From positions 44,046 to 108,045 of the forward strand of contig JAJOZX010012041.1 in NCBI GenBank assembly GCA_023014485.1: a stretch of DNA of 64,000 nucleotides, in the 5' to 3' direction. A program made the position numbers and the translations under genes. Source of the stretch: Bathynomus jamesi (lineage: Eukaryota > Arthropoda > Malacostraca > Isopoda > Cirolanidae). Of the stretch, positions 22,669 to 34,177 are shown one piece after another. Below the pieces are notes generated by a model that ran no database searches, was not told the origin of the DNA, and saw only the letters and a program-made list of their open reading frames with translations. Each line of letters begins with the position of its first letter. The first letter of the stretch is position 1.

Positions 22669-24932
22669 GTTGTTGTTGTTGTTGTTTAGCCGATCAGCCC
22701 ACCCTGATCGAGCAAGCCGGCGGCACGCAGGTAACCGATCGCCCTCTCCGGAGTGGACCAGAGGTTCAGCACACTAGTGATGTTGTGTTGTGTTCGTTGT
22801 TGTGCTAGAGCGGTACAGTCTGTCATAATGTGTTCAATTGTTTGTGGTGTGTCCTGGCACAGGTGGCAGGTGTCGTCTATGGAGTTGTCTAGTCTGTGTT
22901 TATATGTCCGTAAGTTGGGGTGATGTCCACATCGGAATCGTGCTAAGTTAACTCGACCCGATCTGCTCAGGCTGATCTCTGACCTGTTAATGGGTGGCGG
23001 CTTCGCACCTAGGACTGCATTTGGACCGAGTCGTGTCAGTGCTTTGTGGGTTAGGTGTGTGTGTATGTGTTTTCTGTACTGTGTGATGTCTGTGGGGCGT
23101 GGTATGGAATGGAGTATTTGGTTATAATATCTCTCTGATGTTACTTTAATGGTGCGAGGTGTTGGTGCATGATTGTACATGTAGTGGCAAGGGAATGTTG
23201 ATGTTTAGTGTAAGCTGTGGAATTACCTGGTGTTCTTTTGTGTTGCTTGTAAGCAGGGGCGGATCCAGGAATTTAAGCAGAGGGGGGTCCAGTCTTGGTG
23301 GGGCTCGTTACTGATATGTTGTCGGCCGAGGACGCGCGAGCGAAGCGAGCCCCAGGGGTGGTGCCCGAGGGGGGTGTCCCCTCCTCGGTAGGAAATTTTC
23401 ATATTTGAAGATAGCTTTAGATGGATTTGAAGTATATTCCCGTTATCAAAATCCTGCTTCTTCACACACCCAGGCCAGGTCTGAAATGTCTCAGGATCGG
23501 ACATAAACTTTTTTTTCTTTATTCTTTTTAAGGAAATTAATTTTGTGGCAACCGGGATACATGTACCTTAAGCCATTTTAAGTCTTCAGGTCTTATTTTT
23601 CATATATAGGAGCAAACAAACGCAATCGAAAAATCGTTGGTCACCGTGAGCAGGGGGGGGTCCGGACCTCCTCGACCCCCCCTGGATCCGCGCCTGGTAA
23701 GCAAGGTGATGGTTGATTTTGTGGGCGCTACTTTGAGTCTATTGTGTGTGAGCCAGTCTTGTATACTGTTTATGTATGTTTGTAAGTTATTTGTACCGGT
23801 GTCGATGTTGTTGTGGGTGGATGTTAGAGTGATGTCATCTGCATATGATGATAAGGTAAGCTTGTTATCTATGGGTGTTGGAATGTCATGCATGTATAAG
23901 TTGAACAGTATTGGTGAGAGAACAGAGCCTTGAGGGACCCCGTTCGGAAAAAGCTTGTTTTGGATGACTTGCCATTAAATGTGGCATGTGAGTATCTTCC
24001 TGAAAGATAGTTGCTCAGCCACCTTTTGGTGTTATTGTGCATGTTTGTGTTGAGTATTTTGTTTATGAGAGGGAAGCGTGGGATAGCATCAAATGCTTTA
24101 CTAATGTCTATTGTTGCTAATAGTGTACGTTGAGCTGGTCGTCTGGAGTTGATGCCATCCATGATGTGCTGCGTGAGGTTAGTGAGTAATGTCGTGGTTG
24201 AATGGTGAGGTCTGAATCCATGTTGAGAAGGCGATAGTGGAATGTGTGGGTTGGTGATTTGTAAGATTAGTCTTTCTGTTACTTTGGAAGGTGTGCATAG
24301 TAAAGTAATGGGTCTATAGGAAGCTGGTTCTCTGTTGGATTTTTGTTTGGTTTGAGTAGTGTAATAATTTTACCTTGTTTCCATATGTCAGGAATAATAC
24401 AGTGTTGGTATGAATATGTGCTGATATTTGTGAGAACTAGTATTCCTTCTGGGCCCAAGTGTTTAAGGTGTATGTTAGATATGTTGTCTGGTCCAGTAGC
24501 CTTCGAATTCTTAATGTTTTTGATGATCTTGGTGGTCTGGTCTGTATTGAAGGGTGTAATGGTCGTGTCGAGTCTGTAGGTTTTCTTGTGTCTGGCTGTT
24601 TGTCTGTCTGCATGTTTCTGGTTGTTGTCTCTGTTTAAGTGACTTATCTTTGCGTAGTGATTAACTAGAATGTTAGCTTGTTGTGTATATGTTGGGATAT
24701 TATTTTGGCTGCGACAGATAGCCACGTGTGAGGTGTGAATGCTGCTGTTAGAGTGGGTAATGCTGTTTATAGTCTTGTATAGCCTGGATGTATCTGTGGA
24801 GTGGTTTAGTGTTGTTATGAATTCCCTGAATGTTTCTGTTTGTTTTTCTTTGAGTTTGTTGTTTATTTCTGTGTTGAGCTGTTGTATCTGCTGTTTTATG
24901 GCTTCTGTGTGTGGTGTTTGAGGTTGTACGTC
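22669..24932 (-). mobile_element. Jockey-type LINE, copy A, with internal deletion and nested MITE
   Basis: Starts on its 3' side with a (GTT)n tail (22669-22685) and is flanked by a 10-bp duplication AGTTAAAGTT (22659-22668, 24933-24942). Minus-strand coding: RT pieces 24725-24279 and 24162-23869 (DISKAFDAIPRF), 23893-23600 (SSYADDITLTSTH), and a C-terminal Cys-His block 23180-22686 (CHLCQDTPQTIEHIMTDC). About 400 bp of RT tail seen in the copy at 51.2-53.8 kb is missing at a join near 23185. It is 5'-truncated, as is usual for LINEs, and several frames are broken. Confidence 0.9.
23254..23696. mobile_element. Small inverted-repeat element (443 bp) with 5-bp duplication
   Basis: Ends CAGGGGCGGATCCAGG and CCTGGATCCGCGCCTG; flanked by GTAAG on both sides (23249-23253, 23697-23701). 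Removing the element and one GTAAG restores exactly the sequence seen in the uninterrupted LINE copy near 52811-52830, which proves the insertion. The ends look hAT-like, but the duplication is 5 bp, not 8. Confidence 0.88.
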
Positions 24933-24942
24933 AGTTAAAGTT

Positions 24943-26097
24943 ATGTCAATCAGTTTGACTCCCTTTAGGTATAGGTAATTTATGGAATTAAAGTAAAGTT
25001 ATTAAGCATTTTAACTTTGCTCAATTTGTGTAAGGTTTATAAGTCACCAGTCTTAATTTTTTTTTGTAAAAGTTTTCTGGCTCTCAAAGCAGTCTTTCTT
25101 TGAGGCCTGTCTGGTTTAGTCTGAGTTACATCAGGTACATTGAGAGATTCCTCCCCAATAGTATCCTGATCCATCCTTTGGGGTAATGGTTCTAACTTAG
25201 CCCCACACCCAAAAGGATATAGTAATGTGATATCTCTGGTGGTTTCACCAGTTGCTGTTTTCAGTTTTACAACCCTGGTAATTTTGTTTTCACCAGTTTT
25301 GAGTTCTAAGACTTTTCCCATTGACCAATGTTGTCTTGGAGTCTTGTCATGTATCAACACAATGTCTCCAATTTTGACTGAATCATTCCAATTTTGTTTT
25401 GTTAATTGTTTGTCTTTCTCTAAGACTTGTTAAGTATTCTTCTCTCCATTTTGTTATAAATTGAGTTTTGATTTGTGTCAAATGTCGGTATTTTGTACTG
25501 AGTTCTTTGTGTCCTATTACCCAATCTGGATCCTCTGTACTGTTATGTTCATATTCTGGTAGCATGTTTACTGTTTCTCCCTTAATTAGGTGGTTTAGTG
25601 TGAGAGGTTCTGGCTCATTAATACCATCTCCCACATAAGTTAAGGGTCTGTTGTTGATAACGTTTTCAATTTCTGACAGAATAGTCATGAGTTCAAAAAG
25701 TTGTAGATGTTTGGTCCCAATAGTCTTTTTAAGGCAGTTCTTTACAGTCTGTATGTTTCTTTCCCAAATGGAACCGTACCATGGTGTATTAACAGGAATG
25801 TACTTCCAGGTTATATTGTGTTTGATTAAATGAGTTTGTACTGTTTCACTATCACAAATCTGATGAAGAATTCTTTCACCAGATTTGAAGTATGTGGCAT
25901 TGTCTGACCATATAGTTTTGGGTACAGAATTGTGTGCACAAAATCATCTGAAAGCAGCAATAAAAGCTTCTGCTGTCAGATCTTCTTCTATGACTAGACA
26001 TATGGCACGTGTGGCAGCACAGGTGAAGAGTACAATGTACACTTTCTATTCCTTTGAATCCATTTTATCTCCAAAACTCACATTCACCACTTATTGA
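24943..26097 (-). pseudogene. BEL/Pao retrotransposon pol, 3' half (integrase core to DUF5641)
   Basis: Minus strand, from 26097 down: an integrase core (VYIVLFTCAATRAIC, the IWSDNATYF block with the second catalytic Asp, WYGSIWERN with the catalytic Glu), then INNRPLTYV and a long helical part (25688-25383), then a DUF5641-type C-terminal domain (HWSMGKVLELKTG, TRDITLLYPF; 25360-25037). Stops occur at the start of the core and at a few later places. Its 5' continuation is found ~21 kb away at 47480-48361. The Jockey LINE copy A lies just beyond its 3' end. Confidence 0.85.
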
Positions 26098-26531
26098 AAA
26101 ATTTATTGAATGATTTTTTTTTGAGAGATTATTTTTATTTAGGTGCAATATTAAGGCTAAGTTTACTTTAAATAGACACAGTAATTATAGAAATAATAAT
26201 GGCCCATTTAGACACTGTCAACAGAGCTACAGCTTTTTCACTGTAGGCTGCAGTGGTTTTGAGGTTAAAATTTGGTCGGCAGCCAGATTACTAACTATGG
26301 TCAAGCTAAATTCATTAAAATTAATTTAGACTTACCAAAAATGAAGTTGTCAATTGAATGTTACTCTTTCTGTTTCTAACTAGTCCATAAGTTTCATTTA
26401 GTTTCCAGATTTTGAATTTTATTTGTTAAGTCACTATTTGGCACACTGCTAAGTTATTTATTTATAGAGGCTATTTCCCAGACCTAGGTTTTGCAGTTTA
26501 AGTTAGGCTAGGGCCGTAAAAAAAAAAAGAA
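26098..26531. other. No gene recognised
   Basis: AT-rich, short frames only. It is the left edge of the large insert that splits the BEL pol. Confidence 0.4.
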
Positions 26532-27167
26532 GGTAATTATGTATTTTATCCCACTCAGTCATTTTACACACCAAAATACATTTTTCTAGTAGTATTTGAT
26601 GTGATTTGTTCAAATATGACCTCCATTTCCGTCGGAAATGAGATCCAACAAAGTTATAGTACTTTGAAGTTTGGCTCATTTTCAAGGGAAATGGAAGTCA
26701 AAATCTAAGCAAAACACATCAAATATTACTAGGAAAATGTATTTTGGTATTAATTAACCTAACCTAACCTTACCTAACCGTGGCTAAACGAGCCTAACCC
26801 TGGCTAAACGAGCCTAACCCTGGCTAAACGAGCTCTCGTCTGTATCCACCACCTAATCCATAATAAGGTAATACTCTAGGCTCGTTTAGCCAGGGTTAGG
26901 CTCGTTTAGCCACGGTTAGGTTGTTAGGTAAGGTTAGGTTAGGTTAATTAATACCAAAATACATTTTTCTAGTAATATTTGATGTGTTTTGCTTAGATTT
27001 TGACTTCCATTTCCCTTGAAAATGAGCCAAACTTCAAAGTACTATAACTTTGTTGGATCTCATTTCCGACGGAAATGGAGGTCATATTTGAACAAATCAC
27101 ATCAAATACTACTAGAAAAATGTATTTTGGTGTGTAAAATGACTGTGTGATAAAATACATAATAACC
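26532..27167. mobile_element. Giant fold-back palindrome (636 bp, arms ~300 bp)
   Basis: Left arm 26532-26835 and right arm 26870-27167 are inverted copies with only scattered differences, separated by about 35-45 bp. Outer ends read GGTAATTATGTATTTTAT and its complement. Each arm holds CATTTCCGTCGGAAATG, a block of CCTAACC repeats, and repeats of GGCTAAACGAGCCTAACCCT. The ends resemble those of the Merlin-like elements at 36281 and 39095 (GGTTAATATTCG-type). No clear target duplication was found. Confidence 0.85.
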
Positions 27168-27404
27168 ACTTAAATGTCCCTATACCTCATAGTAAGCCCA
27201 GGCCTAGATATCCTCAGACAATTTCTGAAAATGATGAGTGGACTAAACCTAGGAAAACCTGGAAAGCTAGAATTCAAGAGCCAAGGAAAAGTGTCCTTAT
27301 GGAACTAACCAATCAGTTTCATGCTTTCTTGCTGGTCCAGGATCAAGATGAGAAAGCTGAAGAAAGTAGGCCTATAAAACAAAATGTTAGCAAAAATAAT
27401 CCAG

Positions 27405-27447
27405 GGTTAATATTCGTTTTAATGCTTTGTTCGTTTTCGATAGGAGA
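27405..27447 (+). mobile_element. Solo 5' end of a Merlin-like element
   Basis: Matches, over about 43 bp, the first bases of the element at 39095: GGTTAATATTCGTTTTAATG onward to GATAGGAGAC. It stops abruptly where the CR1 ORF1 fragment begins. Confidence 0.6.
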
Positions 27448-27827
27448 CAAAAAATTATAGAAAAAGGATCTGGAATTAACCTAACTGTACCAAAGAATAT
27501 GGTTATACATGTAGGTGGAAATGATATAAAGGGTAAGCACTCCGAAGAAATCATGGAGTCATATAAACAGCTATTAATGAAGTTAAAGGAAGGGAGACCT
27601 AACCTTAAAACATCTATCACTGGTATAATTCCCAGGATACATAAGAATAATAAGTGGTACTCACAAGCATATATAAATAATAGGCTTAAGACACTATGTC
27701 AGGGCATGGAAATTACATATATCGAACTGTGGAATAAATTTTAAAAAAAGAGAGTTCTATAACAGAGATGAAATTCACCTTAATAGTAAAGGGACTGATT
27801 TACTATCAAAGATTGTATCATATAATT
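27448..27827 (+). pseudogene. CR1 ORF1 SGNH-esterase fragment
   Basis: The block VIHVGGNDIKG and, after a stop at 27742, the block DEIHLNSKGT are the Gly-Asn and Asp-x-His motifs of the SGNH hydrolase domain carried by CR1/L2 ORF1 proteins. The start with the catalytic Ser is missing. The role in retrotransposition is probably membrane or lipid related. Truncated and stop-interrupted. Confidence 0.7.
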
Positions 27828-28014
27828 GACTAAAAACCAAAGGAATAGGCCAAATTAGTACAAATACCAATACTCTTGATAACAATAAACTAATAAAAAA
27901 CATAATTAAAACTCAAAAGAAAAAGGTCAACAAAGAAAGTAAGAGAGATGCAAATAATATACCATCACAGAACAAGAACCAGACTAAATTACAAGCAAAA
28001 TATTCCAAGGGTTC

Positions 28015-28859
28015 TTTGTCATTTTTCTATGTAAATGCAAGAAGTATCCGAGATAAAATCCTGATGTTATGATCGTTACTGAAACTTGGACAAAATTCAG
28101 TACAATACCAAATAGTCCATTTAGTGAAAAAGATAATACCATTACTTATGAAATTGATGGCTATGAACTTTTTTATTATGAACGTAAATATTCAGAGGGT
28201 GGCGGAGTATTTATTTATGCCAAGACAAATCTGAATCCAGTTGAAGTTACCTCCATTAAAGAAGAAATAGTTGAATCTGTGTGGATAGATATTGGGCATA
28301 TAAATGCCAGGAAAATCAGGATAGGGGGTATCTATAGACCACCTGAGGGATGTTCAGTTAGAGAAATCCCCAAAAGTAGAGAAGAAAATAAGTATGTAGA
28401 AAATAAACTTATTGACGAAATAAAGCAATGACAAGCAATATTATTATTGTTGGAGATTTCAATTACAGGCATATAGACTGGGAAATATTACAAACACCAG
28501 AAAGTAATGACAGATTCTTAGACTGTATAATTAAGAACGGTTTAACCCAGTTAGTAAAGGAGCCAACCAGGGCCGATGCCATTCTAGATTTAATTCTAAC
28601 AAATAATCCAGATACCTTCCAGGATATCTCAGTTTCAGAAACACTAGGTTCAGGTGATCATTGTATCCTTCGGTTTAATATTGTTTGTAATTCAAGACCT
28701 AGTGAAAATAAAGTAGAAGTCCCAGATTTTAAGAGAGGAAATATAAATGGACTAGTAAATGATCTGTGTCTAATAAATTGGACAGATATTCTACAGCCTG
28801 AACAGACAGTAACTAGTATGTGGGAAACATTTAAAAGTATAATAATGAACATACAACGG
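28015..28859 (+). pseudogene. CR1 ORF2 endonuclease
   Basis: APE-type endonuclease in two frames (28069-28431, 28428-28859): FYVNARSIRDKI start, VTETW with the metal-binding Glu, IGGIYRPP, VGDFNYRHIDW, and GSGDHCILRF with the catalytic His. About 20 residues are missing between DKI and PDVMIVTETW near 28058. The hAT at 28860 ends the piece. Confidence 0.8.
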
Positions 28860-29902
28860 CACTAGCGTAGCTATAGGGGGGCGGAGGGGGCGGTCCGCCC
28901 TGGGTGGCACTTTTTGAGGGCAGCACTTTTGGTCTACTGCAATGAAAAAAAAAGGTTGGTTTTTTTATGTCGGGACAGTAGAAGGATACAAGACGCCAGA
29001 CACAATTTTATTTTTCCACGAAAACACTGCTTACTTCGTTAATTTCCGACAATGGTAAGGATTGTGTTCCCTTGAAGATGGCCTTATTGACCATCATACC
29101 TATTTAAGCGTTTAGTTGTGCTTAATTAATAATAGCATTGGTATAAATGCATTTATTTCATTAAAAAGGGAAATAACCCATAAAGTTCTGTAAATACGTT
29201 ATAATCTATAAATATACGTTTAATATTTATAAATAATCAATATCAAAACTAATATGCTGGTATTAGTTGTAAAATGATAATGGTAATCCCAGGATTCGGC
29301 CGAGAAGGAATTCGAGAAGAAATACTTCAGAAAGTTGAGGTAAAATCGCGGCCAATCGCGAATCGAATTCTGAGACATTGATAAGGAAGAGTTCCTCGTT
29401 GAGAGAAAAAGACTTCAGCATTTTATTGCTGTTGCTGCTATGCAAGACGAAACAGAGACGTGGAAGAAAGGCCCCCTTGAACTTTTGCAGTTTATTCAAA
29501 AGTATAATCTTGGTAACTCGGTTCCAAATATTGTAATACTGCTGCGGATTTTTCTCACAATTGCTGTTAGTGTTGCTAGCTGTGAGAGGAGTTTTTCTAA
29601 ACTAAAACTGATAAAGAATTACCTAAGATCTACTATGAGCACCTTGCGGTTGAGAAATCTTGCCATACTGTCTATACGATTTTGCTAACAGAAAAGCAAG
29701 AAAAATAACTGTGTAGAATGTTGTAGTTAATTTTTTCACTTCAGAAGTAAACATGTTGTCCTAATATTTTTCACAGGTTTTTTTCTATACGTCGTTTTCA
29801 CTTTTTGTTTAAGTATGTTTGTTATGTGTATTGTGTTGTGTTTCAGGGGGGCGGCAAACTCAAGGACCGCCCCGGGCGGCACAAACTCTAGCTACGCCAC
29901 TG
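28860..29902 (+). mobile_element. hAT element (1,043 bp) in the CR1
   Basis: Starts CACTAGCGTAGCTATAGG and ends CTCTAGCTACGCCACTG; target duplication TACAACGG / TACAAAGG, 7 of 8 (28852-28859, 29903-29910). G-rich and C-rich subterminal stretches make inverted copies. Only the last part of the transposase is left. Confidence 0.88.
29440..29688 (+). pseudogene. hAT transposase C-terminal dimerisation domain
   Basis: The frame shows the hAT C-terminal signature: NIVILLRIFLTIAVSVASCE then RSFSKLKLIKNYLRSTM. The ends of the parent element lie 580 bp upstream and 214 bp downstream. The catalytic part is missing. Confidence 0.85.
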
Positions 29903-29910
29903 TACAAAGG

Positions 29911-30197
29911 AAGCATATCCCACAGTGTAAAATCAGAACTGGAAAAAATAAAACACTACCTTGGATAAACTGCAATGTAAAAAGAGCAATCAAAGAAAAA
30001 ACAAAAGCATTTCATAAATTCAAAAGAACTAAAAATGGCACAGACTCCAAAATATATAAAAGTAAAAGAAGCATTTGCAAGAAAGCAATCAGAGATAGCA
30101 AATGAGACCTGGAAAAAAGCCTAGCCAAGAATTCAAAAACAATCCTAAGAAGTTTTTCGGCCACTTCAATTTGAAAAGTAGAGTGTAAAAGAAAATT
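29911..30197 (+). pseudogene. CR1 ORF2 linker between endonuclease and RT
   Basis: After the hAT, the frame continues with LPWINCNVKRAIKEKTKAFH and a Lys-rich coil to a KAIRDSK-like end, the standard linker of CR1 ORF2. The antisense LINE then breaks it at 30211. Confidence 0.7.
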
Positions 30198-30210
30198 GGC
30201 CCCCCTCCAT

Positions 30211-33200
30211 ATATATATATATATTTTTTTTTTGTTTTTTTTTGTTTCAAAGTATGACCGCTCATGGCCACCAAAAGAAAGGTGGATAGCAGAGCGAACA
30301 CAGGACAAAGACTATGGAACAGCTAACGGAAATGAACAATAGATGGGGAGGAGGAGGAAGGGGGGTGGGGGAAGGAGAGAGAGAGCAGAAAGATCATAGC
30401 GGAGTCACAGCCGGTAAAGAAGTCAGGAGCGAAAGAGGAAGGAGAACAACCCGGTTACCGAAAAGTAGGGACCTTCAGATAGAATAGCGCCAAGCCTATC
30501 ACAAGGCCCGACGCTCTCCAAAAAGGGAAAATACTCTGCGCGCAGTGCATAGTAAAGCGGACACTCCACCAGGAGGTGGACAACTGTAAGTGAAACGTTA
30601 CAATTGGGATATCGGGGCACCCGATCCCCGGCCATCAAATACCATGGGTCAGGTGGGTGTGGCCAATACAGAGGCGGGCCAGAGCCACCTCCTTATGGCG
30701 CGACCGATGGAAGGAAGAGGCCCAACATCCCAATTTCGCTTTAATCTTGCAGAGTTTGTTATTTGTAGTGCCATCCCAGCAACTCTGCCACCGGGAGCGC
30801 AAAAACCTACGGAAGCCAGGGCTATAATCGGAAAAGGGGAGGGACACGGGTGAAACCTGTAGTCGGCACGTGGAAGGGGCAGCTCGATCAGCAGCCTCAT
30901 TTCCAGCCACGTTAACATGTGCAGGGACCCAGCAAAATACCACCTCCTTGCCACCAAAAGTGACAAGGATATGGCACAGTAGCTGGATTCGTCGGACCAG
31001 TGGGTGGATGGGGTCAAAACACTCCAGACCATCTAGGACACTGCGGGAATCCGAATAGATGACAAACGACCCATCCGGATGCTCCCACACCACCTCCAGA
31101 GCACTCAGAATGGCATAGAGCTCCGCCGTGAAAACGGAAGCCTCATCAGGGAGACGGGTACATCAGGGAGCAAGAGCAGACGACTGGGGAACAGCCGCGG
31201 CCCCAACGCCCCCCGACGACCTCGAGCCATCTGTGAAGACCACAACACATGCAGAGTGACACGCTGCATGCTGAAGGAACAGAGACCGAAGCAAGGCAGA
31301 ATCAGAATCGGCCCTGCAAATGGGGCGCAACGCCCTACAGCACGCAACAGGGGTGCTCCCCCAAGGTGCAACACCCATGAAAGAGACCGGTATAACAGAT
31401 GGAGGAGTGCCCATACCATCGAGGAGGGAGGTCACCGTGTCGGTGAAATACCAACCCCCATCCCGGCAGAACGCAGACTATCAACCGGAGAGGAGCGGAA
31501 GGCGCCAGATGACATGCGCAATCCTCTAGAGAGGACCAGATCCAGTATCCGAAGGACTGTACCGGAGGCGGAGCCATACACCACACTCCCATAATCTAAT
31601 TTTGACTGTACCAGGGACACGTACAAACGGAGGAGTGTCCGCCTATCCGCGCCCCATGTAGTATGCGACAGATGTCCCAGCAAATCCAGGGTAGGTCTTG
31701 TAGACTCGCGCAGCCGGCGAAGGTGGGGAACCCAGCTCAAACGGCTGTCGAAAACCATACCCAGGAAACGCACTGATTGAACGAGGGCCAGAGGCTGACT
31801 CCCGAGTGTAAGATTAAAGGCCGGGACGGCGCCGGATCCCCGTCTCCTCGACGGAAGGAAGGCCACACACGAAGTCTTCGGGGAAGACAGCATAAGGCCC
31901 ACCGACGACGCCCAGCGTTCAACCCGATTGACCGCGAATTGGACTTGCCTCTCCACGAGGCGGGGACTCGTCCCCGCGGCATAGACAGCCAGATCGTCGG
32001 CGTAGATGGAACAGCGCACCGAGGGCGGAAGGGCTCCTTAGCGCAGACATGACCAGATTGAAGCAGGAGACTCAAGACACATCCCTGGGGCACCCCCTCC
32101 TCCTGAACATACAGGTCAGATAGGGCCGCCCCATTACGGATGTGGAAAGTGCGACGGCAGAGGAAGTTACGAAGAAATGTGGGCAAAAAGCCTACAAAAC
32201 CAAGAGACTTCAAATGGTCCATGACAACTCCCCGACGGGTCATGTCATAGGCCTTTTGGACATCGAAAAAGATGGCCAGAACAAGATTCCAGCGGGAAAA
32301 GGCCTCCCGTACATCATGACCAAGGAGGAGAAGGGGGTCCAGAGTACCCCGAAATCGACGAAAACCATACTGGGTCGGGGAGTATAACCCAAGCGATTCC
32401 AGTGTAAAGGAAAGTCGGACGGCCACCATCTTTTCAAGGAGCTTGCATAAGCAGCTCGTCAAGGCAATAGGCCGATAGCCCGCCACCTCCGCTGGATCCT
32501 TCCCCGGCTTAGGTATCGGGACCACAATCGCCTCCCTCCAACGGGAAGGGAACGACCCCTCAACCCACACCCGGTTGAAAAGATCCAGCAAGAAGTGTAG
32601 GGCCATCGGATGCAGATTCCAAATAAGGTCATACGGAATGTCATCAGGGCCAGGGGCGGAAGAACGACGGGTTGCCAAGGCAGCCCGAAGTTCCCGCATC
32701 GTAAAGAGACGGTTATAGGGCTCGTTCCCAGGCGGCGGGAACGTAACATCCGACAAAGGACGATCCGCAGCTGAAGGCGAATGGGAAACCGCAGCAAAAG
32801 CACCAGCCAGCCGATCGGCCACAGCAGCAGGATCCGAAAGAAAGCCGTCCCCGTCCCGAAGGACAGGGCGACTAGCAGGGACTGGCTTCCCCTCGATACT
32901 ACGTACCTTCGACCACACAGCAGCAGAAGGGGTAGACGAGGAAATGCTGGACACAAAAGCACGCCAAGATGCCCGACGGGCCAACTTGAGAGTCCGGCGG
33001 GCGAAAGCCTTCGCCCGCCGCATCTTAATCAAGTGGTCCGCGCGCCGGGTGCAGTGGAAGCGGCGCGTTGCCCTCTTCCTCTCACACACCGCCTGGTGAC
33101 ATGCTGGAGTCCACCACGGAACGCTACGCGTCCGCGGGTTACCGGAAGATCGAGGGATACAGTCCTCCGCGACGCCCATCATCACCCGCTCGAAGAACTC

Positions 33201-34165
33201 CAAGCTCTCATCCACAGAGCCAAAGCTCAACACCGAACGGGCAATGACGGAACGAGCTCTGAAGGATGGCCAGTCAACCCGCGCAAGGCACCACTTCGGT
33301 CGAGACGAGACACCGGCTGCGGTCCGACCGGCTCAAGACAGTCTGGGTAATGATCACTGCCATAAGAGTCCCCCAACACCTTCCACGAAAAATCGAGTAA
33401 GGCATCGAGGGACACTAAGGAGAGATCAGTACAGGTAGATGAACCCGTGGGTTCGTGGAAGTAGGTAGGTTCACTGGAATTGAGGCACGCGAAGGAAAGT
33501 TCCTCCATTAAGGAGAGCAACATACGAGCAACATTAGTCGACCGGACATCTCCCCAAGCCAGGTCGCGACTGTTAAAGTCCCCAAGGAGGAGAAATGGTC
33601 GAGGCAGTTGCAACACCAACTCGCGAACCGTGTCGCGAGAAGGAGGGTCATGAGGAGGAATATAAATCGAGCAGGCAGTGTACTGGCGATCTAAAAAGAG
33701 CCACACAGCCACAGCCTGCAAGGAAGTACGAAGAGGCACACCTCGCGAGGGTAGTGAATGATGTACATAAATCGCCGCACCCCGCCGGCATGTGCGTTCA
33801 TCCGGGGTGCAAGGGAAACCAACATAGCCAGAGACGAGGGAGTCCCCGCGCAGCCAGGATAGTCTCCTGGAGACAAACACAGGAAGGCCACTCACTCTCC
33901 AGCAGGGAGGCAAGGTTCTCCCAGTTAGCTAAAAGCCCCCTACAGTTCCAATGCAAAATGGAACTGTAAGGGGAAGTGGCATTATAAGAAGCAGAGAAAG
34001 CAGGGAAATAGCCACGGACCAAGCTGAGCAGCAAACTCAACGGTCCGTAACCAGGGACGGAATTGGCTTCCCCGACTCACCCCGAACGTGGGGGCAGGGG
34101 CCACCGACCCCACAGCTGCTTCACCCGTAGTAGAACGAGAGGTGGAAAGTGGAACAAGGAGTTCA
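30211..34165 (-). mobile_element. GC-rich I/R1-type LINE (endonuclease-RT-RNase H), antisense in the CR1
   Basis: Target duplication GGCCCCC(C)TCCAT (30198-30210, 34166-34177). Its 3' end lies left, with an (AT)n and T-rich tail at 30211-30248. No ORF1 is present, so it is 5'-truncated. GC content is clearly higher than in all neighbours. The nesting shows that it is younger than the CR1. Confidence 0.9.
30423..34040 (-). pseudogene. ORF2 of the GC-rich LINE
   Basis: In order: endonuclease start 34040-33798 (LHWNCRGLLANWENLASLL, CLQET), endonuclease body 33913-33227 (LLLGDFNSRDLAWG, GSDHYP), RT 33233-31737 (FFDVQKAYDMTRRG, EEGVPQGCVLS) shifting frame to 32019-31432 (CSIYADDLAVYAAG), RNase H 31435-30635 (VVFTDGSRSSGG, VIYSDSRS, VPAHVNVAGNEAAD), and a last Cys-His block near 30640-30540 (HLLVECPLY). 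All catalytic motifs survive, but at least three frameshifts break it. Confidence 0.88.
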
Positions 34166-34177
34166 GGCCCCCTCCAT

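Noticed and set aside
30649..33969. Long + strand frames in the GC-rich LINE
   Set aside because: They are antisense shadows of the minus-strand ORF2; high GC lowers stop frequency. The minus strand has all catalytic motifs.
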